Shown here in pieces: positions 1 through 8,715 of a DNA stretch of 64,000 nt. Numbering within the stretch: position 1 is the first letter of the stretch; each line of letters opens with the position of its first letter. Source of the stretch: Zhengella sedimenti (GTDB lineage Bacteria > Pseudomonadota > Alphaproteobacteria > Rhizobiales > Rhizobiaceae). The stretch covers positions 48,222 through 112,221 of the forward strand of contig NZ_JBKFFP010000009.1 in assembly GCF_046506625.1 (NCBI RefSeq), given 5' to 3'. Under the pieces are notes generated by a model, which was given only the letters and a program-made list of their open reading frames with translations, had not been told where the DNA came from and ran no database searches. A program made the position numbers and the translations under genes.

Positions 1-348
1 CGTCTCCAGCGGCGTTTTCGCAACGATGCGCATGCGCTCGAAGCCGCGAAGCGACCCGTTGACGAAGCCGCCCTCATTCTGGCCGTAGCGCGCGATCCCG
101 GCTCCCGTGACGGCGTCTGTGACGCTCACGCCGCCGTCCGGCGTGCGCGCCAGAACGATGTCGCGCATGGCAACCGGCGCGCCGAGATTCTGCCTAACGG
201 TCCCGATGCCGGTGACCTGGCCGAAAATGATTGCCGCCGCGGAGAAGGCGAGCAGTGCCATTGCACCAAAAAGAATGCGGCGCGGGAACGGGTTTGCCTT
301 GCGGCCGGCCCGTTCGCCGAAATAGCCGAGATGCGAAACGGAACCCAT
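1..348 (-). CDS. puhC: PuhC, photosynthetic complex assembly protein (partial, 3' end off the window)
   Basis: The first 116 codons of a membrane-anchored assembly factor for the reaction centre and light-harvesting 1 complex. The start (complement of 346-348) follows the puhB stop by 9 bases. The visible N-terminus is basic, then has one hydrophobic segment (about residues 30-50, containing FGAMALLAFSAAAIIFG). A periplasmic part follows that reads like the family's repeated form, with D-x-x-x-G and an ENGGF-like loop (residues GQNEGGFVNGSLRGFER). PuhC helps reorganise the RC-LH1 complex in Rhodobacter; that role is family knowledge. The rest of the protein is outside the window, so length and C-terminus cannot be judged. 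Confidence 0.85.
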   Translation of the reverse strand, partial: MGSVSHLGYFGERAGRKANPFPRRILFGAMALLAFSAAAIIFGQVTGIGTVRQNLGAPVAMRDIVLARTPDGGVSVTDAVTGAGIARYGQNEGGFVNGSLRGFERMRIVAKTPLET

Positions 349-357
349 CTGCGTCTC

Positions 358-1038
358 CTACTCTGCCGCCTGCGGCATGGCGATCGCCGGCGCATCACGG
401 TTTTCGGCCTTGCGCACGGCAATGCGCGGCTGCACGGCTGAAGCGAGCCTGTACTCCTCGATCGCCGTCCTCATGATTGACGCCACATTGTGCGCATCGG
501 TGAGGCAGATCATCGCCGGTTCCACCTGCCCAACCCGCCGGAAACGGGCATGGGGCCATTGCACCAGCCATGAAACGCGGTGGCCCGGCGCCAGCGCGAT
601 CGAGATCGAGCCGGCGTCACCGCCGAGGCTGCGCAGCGAGGCGGCGTCGATCTGCCGGTAGGGCAGGTTCAGCGTCATCGACAGGGCGACGCCGAAGCGC
701 ATCACGATGCGTTCGTTGGTAACGGTGTAGAGGGTCGTCTTTTCCACGCCCCAGGCGAAGGCTTCGATCAGGCCGATGGCAAGCGCGGCAAGCGCCACCA
801 GGACCGCGACCGAGAACAAGATGCCGCCAGGGCCGTGCCCGTCTGCATAACCCGCCCAGGCGCCCCAGAGCGCCAGGGCGAGGAAATAGCCGGCGATCCA
901 CCGCGTCTTCAGCACGTGGCGCGAAACCAGCCGTGCTGACGGCCGGCCCTGCCAGAGCACTGTCTCGCCGCGCGGGAGCATGCCGGGAAGGCCCGGCGAC
1001 GGCTCGATCTCGTGCTCTCGGGTAACGAACTGCTTCAC
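358..1038 (-). CDS. puhB: PuhB, photosynthetic complex assembly protein
   Basis: A 226-residue inner-membrane protein needed for reaction-centre assembly, encoded after puhA and before puhC as in other purple bacteria. Two to three hydrophobic segments lie at about residues 45-105 (for example WIAGYFLALALWGAWAGY). They are followed by a PH-like domain with YTVTNERIVMRFGVAL and PYRQID, the usual PuhB motif region. The start overlaps the puhA stop by four bases (1035-1038), so translation is probably coupled. Its exact biochemical action is unknown in the family; it is thought to act as a homodimer that helps the H subunit or RC core fold. Confidence 0.92.
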   Translation of the reverse strand: MKQFVTREHEIEPSPGLPGMLPRGETVLWQGRPSARLVSRHVLKTRWIAGYFLALALWGAWAGYADGHGPGGILFSVAVLVALAALAIGLIEAFAWGVEKTTLYTVTNERIVMRFGVALSMTLNLPYRQIDAASLRSLGGDAGSISIALAPGHRVSWLVQWPHARFRRVGQVEPAMICLTDAHNVASIMRTAIEEYRLASAVQPRIAVRKAENRDAPAIAMPQAAE

Positions 1039-1820
1039 AGCACCGACTCCTGGCGGCCGCGCACGGCATAGAGCAGGCCGGCGCCGAAATAGGCGGCGAT
1101 CTGGTCTTCCTCACGCAAGGTGACGGTCTCCCCGGCCGCCGTCGGCGGCACATCGGCAAACTGCCCGGCGGTGATGGCGTGCACTTCGAGATGCGTCACC
1201 CCGCCGCGCCCCCTGGTGATGACGACGAAGTTGTTGGGCAAGAGAACCGTGCGCGCCTCGTCACCGGTTCCGACCTCGACTTCGTAGTAGCGGATCAGGT
1301 GTTCGGAGCGGTCGACCCAGACATCCTTCACCGTTCCGGCCTGCTTGCGGTCGCAGCCCATGACTGCAAGCCCGCGCGGGTCGATATCGCCCTCGGTGAT
1401 GGAGAAACCCTCCGACAGGCGCATCGGCGCTATGCGCGCCTCGCCATGGGCGGTCATGTCCGGCCGGTCGGCGCGCTCAGCCCACGACCCCGGGCCGACG
1501 CCGGCGAGCAGCGGGTTGCCGACCGGCTCGATCGGCGATCCGGACGCCTTGAACAGGCGGCTGGCGGAAAGCGGCCGTGTGTCGCGCTGGCCATCGGGCG
1601 CATGGCGCGTGCCACCGCCATGCGGCAGGACGAAGGTCTTCTTGCCGGGAATGAAAAGGAACGGCGCCTTGTTGTAGTGCCCCGAAACGTCGTCCTCGAG
1701 CGGGTATCCCTCGCGCCGGTCCTCCTGGCGCAGATACCAGACAAGGCCGGCGAAAAATGCCCAGAACGCATACAGGACCACCTGTGCGACGTCGATGTTT
1801 CCTACAACTGAACCAGTCAT
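1035..1820 (-). CDS. puhA: PuhA, photosynthetic reaction centre H subunit
   Basis: The H subunit caps the cytoplasmic face of the L/M reaction centre and helps deliver protons to quinone QB. The 261-residue protein has the expected layout: a short periplasmic N-terminus, one membrane helix (about residues 10-30, VVLYAFWAFFAGLVWYL), then a charged linker starting RQEDRREGYPLE and a beta-rich cytoplasmic domain. The length fits the family (about 255-260). It lies 35 bases after lhaA, the conserved lhaA-puhA order. In other species a puhA promoter lies inside lhaA; I could not define one here. Confidence 0.96.
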   Translation of the reverse strand: MTGSVVGNIDVAQVVLYAFWAFFAGLVWYLRQEDRREGYPLEDDVSGHYNKAPFLFIPGKKTFVLPHGGGTRHAPDGQRDTRPLSASRLFKASGSPIEPVGNPLLAGVGPGSWAERADRPDMTAHGEARIAPMRLSEGFSITEGDIDPRGLAVMGCDRKQAGTVKDVWVDRSEHLIRYYEVEVGTGDEARTVLLPNNFVVITRGRGGVTHLEVHAITAGQFADVPPTAAGETVTLREEDQIAAYFGAGLLYAVRGRQESVL

Positions 1821-1855
1821 GGTTGCTCTCCATTGTTTGGCCTTGCGGCCCGGCC

Positions 1856-3295
1856 TCAGCCCGGCATCCCGGCCAACCCGAAAACCGTTCTTTTCTGCTC
1901 TTCCGGCTCGGCGCGACGTCCGACCAGCGGCCCGAGGACCGCCAGGCAGACGAACATCAGGCCGATTTCAAGGTGATAGACGACAAGGTAGCCGGCCACC
2001 GGCGTCATCATTGCCTCGCCCAGCGCGCCGGTCGCGCCCAACATATTGACCGCATCCTTGATGAGGCCTCCGGCGAGCAGGCTGGCGCCGATCGCGGTTG
2101 CCTGCGCCGCGCCCCAGGCGCCGACGACGATGCCGCTGTCCGACTTCTTCGAGACGGCCATTGCCGCAATCATGGTACCAACGGCGAACAGCCCGCCGCC
2201 GAGGCCGACCAGCGACGCGCCCGCGGCAAACAGCGCAGCCGAATCGAGCGGCGCAGCAAAGACGATGGCGCTGAAGGCCACGATGCCGATCAGCAATCCG
2301 CGCGCCGCGACGCGATGCGTTTGATGGCCGCGATTGAGGCTGTGCGCCGCCCAGGTAAAACCCGCCAGCGTTCCTGCCGCCCACAGGCCGGTCAGCAGGG
2401 TCGTCTGGCCGACGGCCATGCCGAGAATCTCGCCGCCATAGGGCTCAAGCAGGATGTCCTGCATGGAGAATGCGGCCGAACCGAGCGCCACGGCGAGCAG
2501 AAGGCGCATCGTGCCGGAATCGCTGCGATACTGCGCAAGCGCCTCGAAGAAACCGGGCATGGGCCTGTCGGCGGCCGTGCCGGCCGGATTGCGCGCCTCC
2601 TGCTTCCACAGGGCAACCAGATTGAGGACGATAGTGAAGACCGCCGTGCCCTGGATCACCTGGATCAGCTGCTTTGACGTGAAATCCACCAGCATCGCGC
2701 CGTAGAACAGCGAGGCGGCGATCATCCCGGCTAGCAACATGACGTAGAGCAGCGCGATGGCGCGCGGCCGCTTTTCCTCGACGACGAGATCGTTGGCGAG
2801 CGCGAGGCCCGCCGTCTGCGCCATGTGCATGCCGAAGCCGGTCAGCATGAAGGCAAGCGCCACGCCGGCCGGGCCGGCCCATTGCGGGCCGAGCGTCTGT
2901 TCGCCGAGCAAGAGCAGCGCGAACGGCATGATGGCCAGCCCCCCGAACTGCAGCAGGCTGCCGAGCCAGAGATAGGGCGCGCGCCGCCAGCCCAGCACGG
3001 ACTTGTAGGTATCGGAGCGGTAGCCGAAGAACAGCCGCAGCGGCGCGGCCAGGACGGGAATCGCCACGACCGCGGAGACCAGCGACACCGAGACGCCGAA
3101 CTCGACGATCAGCACGCGGTTCAGCGTGCCGGTGAGCAGCACCAGCACGAAACCGCATGACACCTGGAACAGCGACAGCCGCAACAGCCGTCCGAGCGGC
3201 ATCTCGGCCGTCGCGGCATCGGCAAACGGCATGTAACGTGCGCCAAGCCGCTGCCAGAGCGTGATCATTCTGCGATTTGCCGCGCCGAGCTTCAT
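1856..3295 (-). CDS. lhaA: LhaA, light-harvesting 1 assembly protein of the PucC family (MFS)
   Basis: A 479-residue polytopic membrane protein with about 12 hydrophobic segments, in the BCH2/PucC branch of the major facilitator fold. Family members help insert and assemble LH1 rather than transport a known solute. Diagnostic strings include GTLNRVLIVEFGV near the N-terminus, FFGYRSDTYKSVLGWRR, and QDILLEPYGGEILGM. The frame stays open far upstream, but the ATG at 3295 is chosen because it overlaps the bchM stop in a TCAT junction (3292-3295) and gives the family's normal length. It sits between bchM and puhA, the standard position for lhaA. Confidence 0.93.
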   Translation of the reverse strand: MKLGAANRRMITLWQRLGARYMPFADAATAEMPLGRLLRLSLFQVSCGFVLVLLTGTLNRVLIVEFGVSVSLVSAVVAIPVLAAPLRLFFGYRSDTYKSVLGWRRAPYLWLGSLLQFGGLAIMPFALLLLGEQTLGPQWAGPAGVALAFMLTGFGMHMAQTAGLALANDLVVEEKRPRAIALLYVMLLAGMIAASLFYGAMLVDFTSKQLIQVIQGTAVFTIVLNLVALWKQEARNPAGTAADRPMPGFFEALAQYRSDSGTMRLLLAVALGSAAFSMQDILLEPYGGEILGMAVGQTTLLTGLWAAGTLAGFTWAAHSLNRGHQTHRVAARGLLIGIVAFSAIVFAAPLDSAALFAAGASLVGLGGGLFAVGTMIAAMAVSKKSDSGIVVGAWGAAQATAIGASLLAGGLIKDAVNMLGATGALGEAMMTPVAGYLVVYHLEIGLMFVCLAVLGPLVGRRAEPEEQKRTVFGLAGMPG

Positions 3296-4002
3296 CCGCG
3301 TGTCACCTCCATCGCCTGGGAGGTGTAGAAGCCGCAGGCCACCCGGTGGCTGCGGCCGGCGTGCCAGCCCGCCATCGCCGGATGCCGCAGCGCCTCGCCG
3401 ACGAGGCGCGCCGGATTGACGGGATAGATCGCCGGCGAGCGGTCGGCGCGCGGAAACGCCTTGCCGGCCCAAAGCATGGTCTTCAGGAGCGCCGACTGCG
3501 GGGCAAGCGTGAACAGGAGGCTCCGGCTCGTGCGCGCCGCCAGCCTTTCGATCGCCGCGACGGCATCGGCCGCCGGATAGTGGATCAGCGCATCCATCGA
3601 GACGACGGCATCGAAGCGGCCGTGCTGCGGCGCCAGCATGTCGCCGCTTGCGAACGTGACCGAACCGCCGCCGGGAAGCGCGCCCAGCACCTCGGCCTTC
3701 TCGCGGGCATGGCCGATCATCCGCGCGGAGAGATCGATGCCCAGCACGTCGGCGCCGCGCTCGGCCAGTTCGAACGCCAGCACCCCGGAGCCGCAGCCGG
3801 CGTCGAGGATCCGCCAGCCGGACAGATCGCGGGGCAGGAAGGAGGCGAGCGTGCGCCGCATTTCCATGCGCCCCTTGCGCACGGTGGCGCGGATGCCGCT
3901 GACCGGCTGGTCGCTGGTCAGACGCCGCCATGCCTCATGGGCGGTGCGATCGAAATAGGTCTCGATCTCTCCGGTGCGGCGCAGGTAGCTGGTCTGGTTC
4001 AT
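3292..4002 (-). CDS. bchM: BchM, magnesium-protoporphyrin IX O-methyltransferase
   Basis: Transfers a methyl group from S-adenosylmethionine to Mg-protoporphyrin IX, making the monomethyl ester used by the cyclase BchE (encoded at 22503). The 236-residue protein has the class I methyltransferase motif LDAGCGSGVLAFELAERGA (about residues 65-84) and the N-terminal YFDRTAHEAWRRL signature seen in BchM. It lies between bchL and lhaA with a 16-base gap to bchL and a 4-base overlap with lhaA, so it is part of the superoperon. Confidence 0.96.
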   Translation of the reverse strand: MNQTSYLRRTGEIETYFDRTAHEAWRRLTSDQPVSGIRATVRKGRMEMRRTLASFLPRDLSGWRILDAGCGSGVLAFELAERGADVLGIDLSARMIGHAREKAEVLGALPGGGSVTFASGDMLAPQHGRFDAVVSMDALIHYPAADAVAAIERLAARTSRSLLFTLAPQSALLKTMLWAGKAFPRADRSPAIYPVNPARLVGEALRHPAMAGWHAGRSHRVACGFYTSQAMEVTRG

Positions 4003-4018
4003 GGCGTTGCGCTCCCCG

Positions 4019-4948
4019 TCACTCGAATCCGAGGAACTCGAAAATGTCGCGGTCCTTCATCGGCTTGGCGATCAGCGGCTCCGTGCCCGCCCACAGCGTT
4101 TCGGCCAGTTGCAGATACTCGTTCTGTATGGCGCGGATCTCATCGGTTTCGCCCATCTCGAACAGTGTCGCCTTCTTCAGGCGGCTCAGCCGCACATGGT
4201 CGCTGTCGGGCACATGGGCGAGACGCTTCAAGCCGATCGCCGCGTTGTAGCGGTCGATCTGGTCGGTCTCGCGGGAGCGGTTGGCGATGACGCCGCCGAG
4301 GCGCACATCGTAGTTCTTCGACTTCGCGCCGATAGCCGCGACGATGCGGTTCATGGCGAAGATCGAGTCGAAATCGTTGGCAGCCACAACCACGGCCCGT
4401 TCGGCGTGCTGGAGCGGCGAGGCGAATCCGCCGCAGACCACGTCGCCGAGCACGTCGAAGATGACGACGTCGGTGTCGTCGAGGAGATGGTGTTCCTTCA
4501 GCAGCTTCACCGTCTGGCCAACGACATAGCCGCCGCAGCCGGTGCCGGCCGGCGGGCCGCCCGCCTCGATGCACTGCACGCCGTTGTACCCCTCGACCAT
4601 ATAGTCTTCCGGCCGCAATTCCTCGGTGTGGAAATCGACCGTCTCCAGCACGTCGATGACGGTCGGGATCAGGCTCTTGGTCAGCGTGAAGGTCGAATCG
4701 TGCTTCGGGTCGCAGCCGATCTGCAGCACGCGCTTGCCGAGCTTGGAGAAGGCGACGGAAAGGTTCGAAGAGGTCGTCGACTTGCCGATGCCGCCCTTGC
4801 CGTAGATGGCGAACACCTTGGCGCCGTCGATTTCCATCGTCGGATCGAGATGCACCTGCACGCTGCCTTCGCCGTCGGCCCGCTCCTTCAGCTTCGCCGC
4901 CAGGCGCTGCTCGTGCGCAAGCGTCTTGGGATGCATGAAGACGTTCAT
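4019..4948 (-). CDS. bchL: BchL, ATP-binding subunit of dark-operative protochlorophyllide reductase
   Basis: The nitrogenase-iron-protein-like reductase that passes electrons from its 4Fe-4S cluster to BchN-BchB with ATP hydrolysis. In the 309-residue protein the P-loop GKGGIGKST is at residues 50-58. The inter-subunit cluster ligands expected in the family are present as Cys138 (in GTGCGGY) and Cys172 (in VVCGGF). The start overlaps the bchH stop by four bases (4945-4948). Like nitrogenase reductase it is oxygen-sensitive, which fits the pairing with the anaerobic cyclase BchE. Confidence 0.98.
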   Translation of the reverse strand: MNVFMHPKTLAHEQRLAAKLKERADGEGSVQVHLDPTMEIDGAKVFAIYGKGGIGKSTTSSNLSVAFSKLGKRVLQIGCDPKHDSTFTLTKSLIPTVIDVLETVDFHTEELRPEDYMVEGYNGVQCIEAGGPPAGTGCGGYVVGQTVKLLKEHHLLDDTDVVIFDVLGDVVCGGFASPLQHAERAVVVAANDFDSIFAMNRIVAAIGAKSKNYDVRLGGVIANRSRETDQIDRYNAAIGLKRLAHVPDSDHVRLSRLKKATLFEMGETDEIRAIQNEYLQLAETLWAGTEPLIAKPMKDRDIFEFLGFE

Positions 4949-7900
4949 TCCGCCACCTCCCTGACCAGCCCTTCGAGGCGGTCGTCCAGTTCCTGTTCAG
5001 CAACGCGCAGCGCCGCAAGCGTATCGTCGTCCGGCTCCCAGAAATCGCGCTCCTGCGCCTCGATCAGCCGTGACGCGAGGCGCGACACGGCGGCAGGGTT
5101 CATCTGGGTGAGGCGGCGGCGCATCGTCTCGTCCAGCACGAATGTCTCGGTAAGCTGCTGGTAGACCCAGGGGGCCACGCCGCCGGTGGTTGCCGACCAC
5201 CCGAAGGTGTTCGTGACCTGCGCCTCGATGTTGCGCACGCCTTCATAGCCGTGCTGCAGCATGCCCTCGATCCATTTCGGGTTCAGCGAGCGCGTGCGGG
5301 TTTCAAGCGCCACCTGCTCGCCCAGCGAACGCACCTTGCCTTCGCCCTGGGTCTGGTCGGAGATGTAGACGGGCAGCGGCTTGCCGCCACGCGCCTTGGA
5401 CACCGCCTTGGCGAGCCCTCCCAGCGTATCGAAATAATGTTCGATGGTCGTGACCCCGACCTCGACGGATTCGAGGTTCTGGTAGGCCATGTCGACCTCG
5501 CCGAGGATCGTGTCGAGCAGTTCGGCCTGCCGGCTGGTCTTGCCCTTGCGGCTGATCGCGAAGCTCTTGCGCGCCGTGTAGGTGTCGGCGATTTCCTGGT
5601 CGTCGTTCCAGGCCGAGGAGCCGATCAGCATGTTGACATTGGCCCCGTAGGCGCCGTCGTCGTTGGAAAAGACGCGATAAGCCGCGGCTTCCAGATCGCA
5701 GCCATGGGCGGCACAATAGGCGAGCGCATGCTTGCGGATGAAATTCTGTTCGACGGGCTCGTCAGCGGTGGCGGCAAGATAGCTCGCCTCGGCCAGCATG
5801 TTGGCCTGGATCGGCAACAGGTCGCGGAAGATGCCGGACAGGGTCATCACCGCGTCGATTCGCGGCCGCTTGAGTTCGTCGAGCGGTATGAGCGTCGCGC
5901 CGCAGACGCGGTTGTATGAGTCGAGCTTCGGACGGGCGCCGATCAGCGCCATTGCCTGGGCCAGCGGGGCGCCGCCGGTCTTCAGGTTGTCGGTGCCCCA
6001 AAGCACGATGGCGACCGTTTCCGGCAATGCGCCGTCGGCGCGCAGATGCCGTTCCAGAACCCGCGCCGCCTGGCGCTCGCCATCCTGCACCGCGAAGGCG
6101 CTCGGAATGCCGAACGGATCGAAGCCGTGGATGTTGCGGCCGGTCGGCAACAGTTCCGGTGTCCGGATCAGGTCGCCCGACGGCGACGGGGGAACGAAAC
6201 GGCCGTCGAGCGCCCGCACGATGCCGTCGAGCTCGCCGTTCTCGGCAAGCTGCATGTCCATGGTGACGAGCCGGTCGAGCAGGCCCTTGCCGTCCTCGCC
6301 GAGGCGGGCGCGCAGTGCCGCGATCGCTGGTCCGTCGCGGCCGGCGATCAGGTCGCAATGCGGTGACAGATCGACGGCGGCCGGGCCATCGGCCATCGCC
6401 GTGGCGGCATGGCGGAGCATGTCCGCGCGTTCGGCTGCCGCCATCCCCCGCCCGGCGACATGGAGCCCGTGCGGGATCAGCGCGTATTCGAGTTCCATCA
6501 TCTCGTCGGCGAGTGCGCGAACATAATCCTCGGCCGCCAGGTTCATCGCCGATTCGCCGAGTTCAAGGCGTTGTGCCTGCACCTGCACCAGTTCCAGCAG
6601 CCGTTCACGCTCCGCCGTCGCATCCGGGGCGGAGCCACGATAACGGTCGAGGCTGGCCTTCAGTTCGCTCAGGCCCTTGTACAGGCCGGCATGGGTGACT
6701 GGCGGGGTGAGGTAGGACACGAGCGTCGCCGCCGAACGCCGCTTGGCGATCGTGCCTTCAGACGGATTGTTCGCGGCGTAGAGATAGAAGTTCGGCAATG
6801 AGTCGAGCAGGCGTTCCGGCCAGCAGCGTCCCGACATGCCGACCTGCTTGCCCGGCATGAACTCCAGCGCGCCATGGGTGCCGAAATGCAGCACGGCATC
6901 GGCGCCAAAGGTCTGGCGCAGGTAGGTGTAGAAGGCGGCAAAGGCGTGGTTCGGGGCGAAATTGCCCTCGAACAGCAGCCGCATCGGATCGCCCTCGTAG
7001 CCGAAGGAAGGCTGCAACGCGACCAGCACGTTGCCGAACTGGCGTCCAAGAATGAAGATGCCGCGGCCATTGGCGAGCACTCTGCCGGGCGCCGGCCCCC
7101 ATTGGCTCTCGATGTCGGAAAGGTGCCGCTCGTGGCGAACATGGTCATCGGCAGAGACGATGGCGTGCACATTGGCTTCGGCGCCATGGAATGCGGCATT
7201 GCCCTCCAGAACCATCGCGCGCAGTGCGTCGACGTCATGCGGCAGATCGACCGTGTAGCCCTCGGCCTTGAGCCTCGACAGCGTGGCATGAAGGCTTTCG
7301 AAGACGGAAAGGAAAGCGGCCGTTCCGATGGCCCCGCTGTTGGGAGGGAAGTTGAAAAGCGTCACGGCGATGCGGCGTTCCGCCCGCTGCCGGCGGCGAA
7401 GCGCGATCATCTTCTCGATCCGCCGCGCAAGCAGGTCGACACGGTCCTCGTCGGGGCGCATGCAGGAGCGCCCGGAAGCGCATTCGCCCAGGTTGCGCGA
7501 GCAGGTGCAAACGCGCGCGGCGCCATCATCGGCCTCGGAGCGTCCGCCCACGACCATAGAGGCGATGGCGCCGTCAAGCTCGGGGATCGCCACCATCAGG
7601 GTCGACTCGATGGGCGTCAGACCCTGCGCCGAATTGCGCCAGGTCTCGACCGACTGGAACTCGGTGACGAAGGCGGAGAAATACGGCACGTCCAGCCGTG
7701 CCAGCGTCTCGGCCGCGGCCGCGGCGTCGCTGTAGGCCGGGCCGCCAACCAGCGAGAAACCGGTCAGCGAACACAGGGCGTCGATGCGCCGCCCTGCCCC
7801 GCCCGACAGGTAGGCTTCGATGGCGGGACGCATGTCGAGCCCGCTGCAGAACACCGGCACGACGTTGAAGCCGCGCTCCTCCAGAACGGCGATGACCCTG

Positions 7901-8715
7901 TCGTAATGGCCCGTGTCCCCGGAGAGGATGTAGGTCCGCAACAGCAGCAGTCCGACCGTGCCGCGCGCGTCGTCGCGATGCGGCAGGTCCTTCGGCGATG
8001 CGGTGACGCGGCCTTTCAGGCGGGGGTGATAGAGGCCGGTCTGCGGATACTCGACCGGGCTTCCCACCCTGACCTGCGCCTGCAGCGGCTTGCGGTCGCC
8101 GCGCGCATATCGGTTGACCAGCAGCCGCACCATGTTGGCGATGTTCTCTTCGGAGGCAGCAATGCGGTATTGCAGGGTCAGGAAGTAGTTGCGCACATCC
8201 TGCGCAGTGCCGGGAATGAAACGCAGCAGCTTGGGCAGGCGGCGCAGCATGGCCATCTGCCGCTCGCCAGCGGTGCGGCCATTGTCGCGCCCGCCGCGCG
8301 AGGAATCGCCGCGCAGTTTCTTCAGCAGCGCCAGCGGACCCTTCTGTTCGCCATCCATGCGAAAACGGCCAAGCGCCGTGAATTTCATGATTTCGCCGGC
8401 CGACATGCAGCAGACCATGGCATCGCATTGCAGGTGCCGGGCGCGCAGCGCGTCGGCGATGGCGCGCACATGCTCCTCGATGAAGATCATCGAGACGATG
8501 ATGATGTCGCCGGCAGCGATCGCCTCCCGGCAGGCCGTGAGCGCGGCCGGGTTCTCCGCCCAGTCGGTCGCCGCATGCATGCTCAGGCGCAGGCCAGGCA
8601 ATTCGTGCGCCAGCATCGCGCGCGCCGAATCCACTGCAACGCCGATATGGTTGTCGAGCGTCACGAGGACGACGTTCACGGGAACGTCGTCAGCGGGAGA
8701 AATGCGCTTTGGCAT
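4945..8715 (-). CDS. bchH: BchH, magnesium chelatase subunit H
   Basis: The 1256-residue porphyrin-binding subunit of magnesium chelatase, which inserts Mg into protoporphyrin IX together with BchI and BchD (neither is in the window). The length is normal (about 1200-1250). The N-terminal region (VNVVLVTLDNHIG) matches the H-subunit specific domain, and the body is CobN-like, with HFGTHGALEFMPGKQVG and SYNRVCGATLIPLDELKRPRIDAVMTLSGIFRDL. The start overlaps the end of bchB by 26 bases. This is the first committed enzyme of bacteriochlorophyll synthesis. Confidence 0.98.
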   Translation of the reverse strand: MPKRISPADDVPVNVVLVTLDNHIGVAVDSARAMLAHELPGLRLSMHAATDWAENPAALTACREAIAAGDIIIVSMIFIEEHVRAIADALRARHLQCDAMVCCMSAGEIMKFTALGRFRMDGEQKGPLALLKKLRGDSSRGGRDNGRTAGERQMAMLRRLPKLLRFIPGTAQDVRNYFLTLQYRIAASEENIANMVRLLVNRYARGDRKPLQAQVRVGSPVEYPQTGLYHPRLKGRVTASPKDLPHRDDARGTVGLLLLRTYILSGDTGHYDRVIAVLEERGFNVVPVFCSGLDMRPAIEAYLSGGAGRRIDALCSLTGFSLVGGPAYSDAAAAAETLARLDVPYFSAFVTEFQSVETWRNSAQGLTPIESTLMVAIPELDGAIASMVVGGRSEADDGAARVCTCSRNLGECASGRSCMRPDEDRVDLLARRIEKMIALRRRQRAERRIAVTLFNFPPNSGAIGTAAFLSVFESLHATLSRLKAEGYTVDLPHDVDALRAMVLEGNAAFHGAEANVHAIVSADDHVRHERHLSDIESQWGPAPGRVLANGRGIFILGRQFGNVLVALQPSFGYEGDPMRLLFEGNFAPNHAFAAFYTYLRQTFGADAVLHFGTHGALEFMPGKQVGMSGRCWPERLLDSLPNFYLYAANNPSEGTIAKRRSAATLVSYLTPPVTHAGLYKGLSELKASLDRYRGSAPDATAERERLLELVQVQAQRLELGESAMNLAAEDYVRALADEMMELEYALIPHGLHVAGRGMAAAERADMLRHAATAMADGPAAVDLSPHCDLIAGRDGPAIAALRARLGEDGKGLLDRLVTMDMQLAENGELDGIVRALDGRFVPPSPSGDLIRTPELLPTGRNIHGFDPFGIPSAFAVQDGERQAARVLERHLRADGALPETVAIVLWGTDNLKTGGAPLAQAMALIGARPKLDSYNRVCGATLIPLDELKRPRIDAVMTLSGIFRDLLPIQANMLAEASYLAATADEPVEQNFIRKHALAYCAAHGCDLEAAAYRVFSNDDGAYGANVNMLIGSSAWNDDQEIADTYTARKSFAISRKGKTSRQAELLDTILGEVDMAYQNLESVEVGVTTIEHYFDTLGGLAKAVSKARGGKPLPVYISDQTQGEGKVRSLGEQVALETRTRSLNPKWIEGMLQHGYEGVRNIEAQVTNTFGWSATTGGVAPWVYQQLTETFVLDETMRRRLTQMNPAAVSRLASRLIEAQERDFWEPDDDTLAALRVAEQELDDRLEGLVREVAE

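Noticed and set aside
3296..3931. Extended reading frame upstream of lhaA giving a protein of 691 residues
   Set aside because: The extra part is an out-of-frame reading of bchM, is Arg/Ala-rich with no membrane character, and the ATG at 3295 gives the normal LhaA length.
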